A DNA stretch of 12,013 bases. Origin: Neonectria sp. B-13. Its lineage: Eukaryota > Ascomycota > Sordariomycetes > Hypocreales > Nectriaceae. The DNA lies in assembly GCA_002682825.1 (NCBI GenBank), contig NOKP01000030.1, positions 112,286 through 124,298 of the forward strand. The letters run 5' to 3'. The translations under genes and the position numbers were made by a program. The notes beneath the pieces were generated by a model. That model made no database searches. It worked only from the letters and a program-made list of their open reading frames with translations, and was not told where the DNA came from. Below are positions 7,716 to 12,013 of this stretch, piece after piece (the stretch's first letter is position 1; each line of letters starts with the position of its first letter).

Positions 7716-7719
7716 CAGG

Positions 7720-8022
7720 ACAAACTCTTACGACTTCGTTTTACGAATCCTTTGATATTTATGCAGACAGTTTGGAGTTAAAATTAGATCCTGAGGCGTT
7801 GCTCTCACTATTTCCCCAGCTGAGCACTTGTTCGGTGAGAGTCACTTGCCACTATCACGTCTTCCGTCTATAATTGTGGTGGCGCAGGTTGCTCAGCCTA
7901 CGTCCGTAGCATCAGTTCTAGACCTCTGATACGTATCTATTCAGATCGAGACGCGCAGCCATCTTTCAGCTTTTCCAGGATCCCTGTTCAACAAAACGCC
8001 ATCGTAATCTTAGTCGACGAAC
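7720..8022. other. Non-coding spacer between two divergent frames
   Basis: No frame, repeat or RNA gene is recognisable. It separates the minus-strand membrane-protein gene from the plus-strand proline-rich frame and would hold the promoters of both, if the second is real. Confidence 0.5.
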
Positions 8023-8934
8023 ATGACAGCGATGGCCAAGTCGATTGCGATCCCGCCTGAAGAGACACCGCGGAAGCCGCTGAGACCACCGAAGCGGCAA
8101 GTTCAGGAGAGAAACTGCCCCCTTCTCTTGGACGCCGAGCATCCAGCATTAAGTGACGCCGTTAAGGTTTTCGGCGTGGAACCTCCGGCAGGTGACGGCG
8201 AGCCAGCGCTGATGCCTCGTCACGATCCAGAGAGTTGCCCTCCGCCACCATCAACGCTTTCCTCGCCCTCTGCGCCATCCGCTGCAACCGTTTCCGTGCC
8301 CATCCAACAGACAGTTACACCCGCCGCTCTTCCGAAACCCCTAGTCCCGCTCCAGGCTTCGACTGTAGCTCCGACAGTCAACGAAGCGCCTGACCCTCCA
8401 CCGGGCAGCAAGAGCACCCTCTGACGGATCAAGCGGCGAATGGTGGCGTCTGGTCCGGGTCTGAAGGGCACGCAATCATGCCGGCAGATGGGCCGCTGCT
8501 CGCGCCATACTGCCGAGACCGTGGAAGCTCCAGCAGGGCCTTCGATCATGCCAGGCATCACTACTTCGAAGAACTACATCGAGCATACAGTCATCGAGCT
8601 CCACGTCCAGGAGATGCAGACCCTCGCCTGTGTTCTCGTCATTCGAATCTACTGGGAACCTCTCCACGCCAGCATCGCCTCAACACGATCTGCAGAGCCG
8701 CATGATGGGCCCCCAACATGACGCCGATCTAAGATGAAACGATCTGAGATCCTGCCCCTGACACAGGTGCTACAGAAATACATGAGGCATCCCGGGGAGG
8801 AAATAGTACCGAGCTGGAGACCGCTGGGTCGCGGCCTGATTCCAGTCATCACTCACCTCTGGCGGACCGTCCTCATGTCGACACTGGCGGAATTTCCCGA
8901 CGCAACGCCGGCATCACCACGTATGAGTCACTAG
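8023..8934 (+). pseudogene. Unrecognised proline-rich frame with two in-frame TGA codons
   Basis: I do not recognise this protein. One frame runs from the ATG at 8023 to TAG at 8934, broken only by TGA at 8422-8424 and 8719-8721. The first third is Pro/Ser/Ala-rich and probably disordered (PPEETPRKPLRPPKRQ, ESCPPPPSTLSSPSAPSAA). The middle (KNYIEHTVIELHVQEM, TLACVLVIRIYWEPLH) and the last part (LTQVLQKYM, GLIPVITHLWRTVLMSTL) look folded. Codon use stays GC3-biased (ATC, AAG, AAC, GAG, GTC, CTC) on both sides of each stop, supporting one original gene. The first TGA might be removed by a weak intron at 8365-8433 (GTAGCT donor, CTGAC branch, AAG acceptor, length divisible by three). No good donor was found for the second. 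It may instead be a short 133-residue gene followed by noise. Confidence 0.35.
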
Positions 8935-9490
8935 TTCTCAGTCGAACCCGTACTTCTCACCTCCCGTCTGACGGCATTGGTCAAAGCAATTTACAGTTTT
9001 GGCTCGCAGTGAAGGTTTGGTTGGATCAGGTCTGATTGGTCATCGGCCGATGCCTCTCTACAATGATGGCTGAAGTCTGGGCCTACATTTCTCACTCTTA
9101 CAACATGTGATCATAGTGTTTGCGTGGATGGCGAGCCAGTTCTGACTTTGGAGAATGCAACATCACGCGTCCTCAATCTGTCGCATCAGCGCCACGGCCC
9201 AACGGCCATTTGGTCGACGCCAACAGTGCATGTACTAATTTACTTCCGGTCTAGGTGGGGTGAGTTTTTAGTGGATGTGGGCGTAGAGGCGCAGGCAGCC
9301 CCCCCGGGCAGGGCAGGGCGCACTCAGAGACCCGACCACAGTTCAGGTACCTCCTCGTCGGAGGGGGAGACTGAGGAGAAGGGAAAGGTTGCTGCAATTT
9401 CCAGGGCATGAGGATGTACCGATCTCCAGGACTAAGCCAAAGGTACCTGAGCTCTGGATCTACGAATCTACGACCTAAAATTACATGACA
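8935..9490. other. Non-coding stretch with no convincing gene
   Basis: Open frames here lack an ATG start or look random. It contains a perfect 12-bp palindrome, CATCGGCCGATG (9041-9052), just after an ATTGGT (inverse CCAAT) at 9035-9040, and a G/C-rich purine-pyrimidine stretch at about 9285-9400 with a C7 run. Nothing else was recognised. Confidence 0.5.
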
Positions 9491-9512
9491 TAAGTGTGGA
9501 ACCACCTGACAC

Positions 9513-9535
9513 GTCGCGGTCACGAGTCGCGTCAC
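9513..9535. repeat. Subterminal direct repeat of the Tc1-like element
   Basis: GTCGCGGTCAC (9513-9523) is followed by GTCGCGTCAC (9526-9535), a near-duplicate about 20-40 bp inside the inferred terminus. Paired subterminal repeats in Tc1/mariner elements are commonly transposase-binding sites. That role is inferred here. Confidence 0.5.
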
Positions 9536-9579
9536 CGTCTGACACACCCTCCTTCTTCAACATCACACAACTTGCTCAA

Positions 9580-10266
9580 ATGGAGACTCCTAGAAGATCT
9601 TTTGGTGCCATTATAAGCGGAAATCGCGGCTTTAATGGGGAGTTGAATTCTGTGTCGAGAGCTCTTATCTGCAGTGAGAAAGATAAGGGAAGAAGCAATC
9701 GCGATATCGGACGCGAATTTCACGTATCACCATCGACAGTCTCAAAGATCTGGAATCGATGGAAAACAGAGCATACGTTTGAGAAAAAGGCCAGATCTGG
9801 GCGTCCGATGAAATTGACCAACGCAGAAATTAAGGATATTATTCTTATGTTAAAAAGACAACGGGATGTTACTTATTCTGCACTGGTAGGATCAATGGGT
9901 GGTCGCGTCTCTTACCGAACAATGCAACGCATTGTCAAGAAGCATTACGGTCGCAAATGGAAGTCAATGGCTCGGATTCCGATATCAAAGGAAACAGCGA
10001 GAATTCGGCTTCAATGGGCACGCGCCTGGAAGGATGACGAAGATGAATTGATGGAGGTATGTGGTGTTGAAGTTAGTATATCAGATCTGGCTAATCCACT
10101 TCCTAGGTGATCTTCTCCGATGAGTCAACTGTGCAAAACTAGTCTAATAATACTCGAAAATGGATCTTTAGGAAGCCTCATGAGAGGTTTCTGAAGGATA
10201 TGGTCAACATAGTTATCCACGGGAAGGCCCCAATCTCAATTATGGTCTGGGCAGCTACCATGCAGT
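9580..10266 (+). pseudogene. Tc1-like transposase, N-terminal half, with a nonsense codon
   Basis: This is a DDE transposase for cut-and-paste transposition. Start: METPRRSFG at 9580. Exon 1 is 9580-10056; an intron (10057-10106) is removed in phase 0; exon 2 begins VIFSDES. The first helix-turn-helix is ELNSVSRALICSEKDKGR plus SNRDIGREFHVSPSTVSKIW. The second DNA-binding half follows RSGRPMKLTNAEIKDI, with VSYRTMQRIVKKHYGRKWK. FSDES carries the first catalytic Asp. A TAG at 10140-10142 interrupts the frame inside the well-conserved STVQN..SNNTRKWIFRK stretch; CAG to TAG is the simplest origin. Coding continues through APISIMVWA and is then lost to the nested element, so the second Asp and the final acidic residue are absent. 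Confidence 0.88.
10057..10106 (+). other. Intron in the Tc1-like transposase (50 nt)
   Basis: Donor GTATGT, branch GGCTAATC, acceptor TTCCTAG. Splicing joins DELMEV-type coding directly to IFSDES, restoring the conserved first catalytic block. Unspliced, the frame ends at TGA 10108-10110. Confidence 0.88.
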
Positions 10267-10299
10267 ACCCACCTACCGGTCATACCCACCCACCGTACA
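10266..10299. repeat. 17-bp tandem repeat at the pogo-like element's left end
   Basis: TACCCACCTACCGGTCA (10266-10282) is followed directly by TACCCACCCACCGTACA (10283-10299), identical at 13 of 17 positions. Both begin with TA. This is probably a terminal or subterminal transposase-binding repeat. Confidence 0.65.
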
Positions 10300-10370
10300 C
10301 CAAAAACAAAATTCCCCCATAAAAATGCTCATCTTCACTTACACGGTACTCAGCCAAAATTGAAGCTATT

Positions 10371-10409
10371 GCCATGAAACAATGTCTATTTTATTAAGAG
10401 TTTCATGGC
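10371..10409. repeat. Perfect 10-bp inverted repeat in the pogo-like element's leader
   Basis: GCCATGAAAC (10371-10380) pairs perfectly with GTTTCATGGC (10400-10409) across a 19-nt AT-rich loop. It lies about 150 bp upstream of the transposase frame. It may be a protein-binding palindrome or a stem-loop in the leader RNA. Confidence 0.65.
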
Positions 10410-11072
10410 GTTTGATATTCTCACATTGCTTTTTTGATCACATAAGTGGTATGGTCGCATGGCACTAATGTAAAATGTCTCGAAATGCCTCCTTATCACT
10501 CAGCCTCCTTGAAGATTGATCGAATTTTTATCTACACCAGTCTTCCTTAATTGCCTTGAAAATACCTCAAACGTCTTATACAGAGAATGATGTTATTGAA
10601 GCAGTACTGGATGTCACAGATAACGGCCTCTCGCAGTACCAGGCCGCCCAGAAGCATGAGATGCCTCCGACCACTCTCTCTGACCGAAATTCTCCGGATG
10701 GCAGTTTCAGACTCCAGTCCCAGCCTGCCCAGCTGTTATCCAAGTCTCAGGAGGACAGATTAGTTACCTGGATACTTCGACAAGAGGCCTTAGGCTATGC
10801 TCCTTCCCACAGTCAAGTTCGCGCCACTGTCGCTGCCCTCTTGAGACAACAAGGCCGGGAAAGGGCTATTGGTGTACACTGGGTAGACAGGTTCATGAAA
10901 CGACATCCGACCATAAAGACAAAGATAGGGAAACGCCAGGAGGCCTCAAGGTTCAATTCTTTTACCCCGATGGCCGTCAATTGGTACTTCGATATCCGGG
11001 AGAGCGAGTATGGCTGGATCAAGCCTGAGAACACAGTTAATGTTAACGAGGGCGGTATCATGGCTGGATTTG

Positions 11073-11124
11073 GTGAGTAATTATCGTTTTTGTCATAGAA
11101 TTCACTAATCCATTCCGAATCTGG
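11073..11124 (+). other. Intron 1 of the pogo-like transposase with a mutated 3' splice site (52 nt)
   Basis: Donor GTGAGT at 11073 and branch CACTAAT are good, but the base pair required for the acceptor by reading frame (11123-11124) is GG instead of AG. Family conservation (MAGFG joined to LDSLVIGSSDPKRK) fixes the junction here. Confidence 0.75.
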
Positions 11125-11459
11125 GCTTGGATTCCTTGGTTATCGGCAGTAGCGATCCTAAGAGGAAGGCATTCCTCAAAGGCTCCCAGTCCCGCGCTTG
11201 GACTAGCTTTATTGAAGCCGTGACTGCAGATGGCCGTCTTCTAAAACCAGGGATTATTTTCAAAGGCAAAGAACTTCAGCAACAGTGGTTTATCAATGAG
11301 TTCAAGAAGATAGCCGACTGTTATTATATCACTTCTGAAAATGGCTGGACAGACAACCACATTGCAGTTCAGTGGCTCAAAGAGGTCTATCTACCTCAAA
11401 CCCAGCCCGCAGATGAGTCTGATGCCAGACTAATTATATTAGATGGCCATGGAAGTCAT

Positions 11460-11515
11460 GTATCTGCGAGTACCTACTTAGTCTGAATCATAAATGTCGC
11501 TGACTCAAAATCCAG
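11460..11515 (+). other. Intron 2 of the pogo-like transposase (56 nt)
   Basis: Donor GTATCT at 11460, branch GCTGACT, acceptor ATCCAG at 11515. Splicing in phase 0 joins DGHGSH to DEWMATCFLNN, linking the second and third catalytic blocks. The unspliced frame ends at TGA 11484-11486. Confidence 0.85.
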
Positions 11516-12013
11516 GATGAGTGGATGGCTACGTGCTTCTTGAACAACGTATATTGTTGTTACTTGCCGGCACATTGCTCTCATGGCCTACAACCGCTAG
11601 ACAATGACGTTTTCAATGCCTCCAAGACTGCTTATCGGAAAGAACTCCAAAAACTGGCAAGCCTGACTGATTCTGCGCCGGTGGATAAGGTCAACTTCAT
11701 CAAGGCTTATGCCAAAGCCAGGGAAGTGGGAATGACTAAGAAAAATATACTCTCAGGCTGGAGAGTGACTGGGAATTGGCCAATTTCACGACGGAAAGCC
11801 CTCATACATCCAGTGATTCAGCCAGACAAGAAGGAAACTACGCCTGCATCTGAGGGCCTCAGAGACGGGCAACTCGACTCTGATAATACGCCAAAGACAA
11901 GCCGTCATATCAGAGATCTGGGAAAAAACAAGAGCCCTTCTACCAGAAGACGGTATTCTGTGATATCGAAAGGGTTTGAAGTCCAGGAGTCAAAGATAGC
12001 CTCCCTAAGCGCA

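Larger units (their letters stand above)
9491..10266 (+). mobile_element. 5' half of a Tc1-like DNA transposon, interrupted by a pogo-like element
   Basis: The element probably begins at the TA of 9491-9492 (TAAGTGTGGAACCACC..), because Tc1/mariner elements insert at TA and often start with a GTG-rich terminus. This boundary is inferred, since the right terminus is not in the window. Transposase coding begins at 9580 and is cut off after the MVWA motif near 10257-10266, where unrelated sequence of the pogo-like element begins. The missing 3' half should lie beyond the right edge of the window. Confidence 0.75.
10266..12013 (+). mobile_element. pogo/Fot-like DNA transposon nested in the Tc1-like element, open at the right edge
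   Basis: Tc1 coding stops near 10257-10266 and a new element with its own three-exon transposase follows on the same strand. Two TA dinucleotides could be the insertion site, 10256-10257 or 10266-10267. The second sits exactly at the start of a 17-bp tandem repeat and is preferred. The 5' non-coding part (10266-10555) includes a perfect 10-bp stem. The other terminus is beyond the window, so terminal inverted repeats cannot be compared. Confidence 0.75.
10556..12013 (+). pseudogene. pogo/Fot-type transposase (psq HTH, CENP-B HTH, DDE_1), inactivated, 3' end outside window
   Basis: Exons 10556-11072, 11125-11459 and 11516 to beyond 12013 join in consistent phase. The psq-type helix-turn-helix reads TENDVIEAVLDVTDNGLSQY then QAAQKHEMPPTTLSDR. 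The CENP-B-type domain runs through KSQEDRLVTWILRQEALG to GVHWVDRFMKRHP. The DDE core follows: NTVNVNEGGIMAGFG, where Asn replaces the first catalytic Asp; LIILDGHGSH with the second Asp; and YLPAHCSHGLQPLDNDVF with the third. The C-terminal part has GWRVTGNWPISRRKAL. There is no ATG at the expected start: the frame opens around TTG 10556 and the first in-frame ATG (about codon 36) is inside the psq domain. With the broken splice acceptor at 11123-11124, this copy is not autonomous. Confidence 0.9.

Noticed and set aside
8220..8561. 113-codon minus-strand frame opposite the proline-rich frame
   Set aside because: Gly/Ala-rich composition is expected from the complement of Pro/Ser codons. Plus-strand codon use is the more gene-like.
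9041..9052. CATCGGCCGATG palindrome as a Zn2Cys6 operator
   Set aside because: A single site with no clear target gene beside it. A 12-bp palindrome can occur by chance, so it is only noted in the intergenic entry.
9124..9411. 95-codon plus-strand frame in the intergenic stretch
   Set aside because: It has no ATG start (GTG only) and low-complexity composition, with no recognisable motif.
1..12013. A biosynthetic cluster, defence island or new multi-gene system
   Set aside because: Only one intact cellular gene is present. The others are transposon parts or relics with inconsistent strands and no shared pathway.

Overview
The window looks like a gene-poor, transposon-rich accessory region of a filamentous ascomycete (Pezizomycotina). 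Reasons: spliceosomal introns of 50-59 nt with GTATGT-type donors and CTGAC/CTAAT-type branch sites; a Tad1-type LINE; Tc1 and pogo/Fot-type DNA transposons of fungal type; and a membrane-protein family I know only from ascomycetes. No bacterial features, tRNA, rRNA or CRISPR were seen.

Layout, left to right. (1) 1-~3720, minus strand: a LINE with an intact gag-like ORF1 (zinc knuckles) overlapping ORF2 (endonuclease plus reverse transcriptase). ORF2 has a frameshift in the endonuclease and collapses just before the RT catalytic aspartate pair; the reading reappears at the left edge. (2) 3690-4080: no gene, but many short direct and inverted repeats. (3) 4087-4446, minus: a frameshifted hAT transposase fragment. 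(4) 4436-5683, plus: a mosaic open frame with one HEAT repeat of the kind found in fungal NACHT/NLR proteins, then a stretch resembling the zinc-binding C-terminal tail of fungal RecQ-like (telomere-linked) helicases, split by one TAG. (5) 5661-7652, minus: the one apparently intact cellular gene, a four-exon, 606-residue multi-pass membrane protein. An apparent in-frame TGA disappears once a third intron is recognised. (6) 8023-8934, plus: an unrecognised proline-rich frame with coding-like codon use, interrupted by two TGA codons. (7) 9491-~10266, plus: the 5' half of a Tc1-like element, interrupted by (8) a pogo/Fot-like element that runs off the right edge. Its transposase has three exons but has lost its ATG, one 3' splice site and the first catalytic Asp.

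I see no operon-like or multi-gene functional system. The genes do not obviously work together. The coherent story is of nested and truncated mobile elements around one surviving membrane-protein gene, with debris of NLR and RecQ-like helicase genes, families often found in fungal accessory or subtelomeric DNA. The elements are not AT-rich or saturated with stops. Two lesions (Tc1 CAG to TAG, pogo Asp to Asn) are CpA-to-TpA type changes, so any RIP-like mutation has been light.
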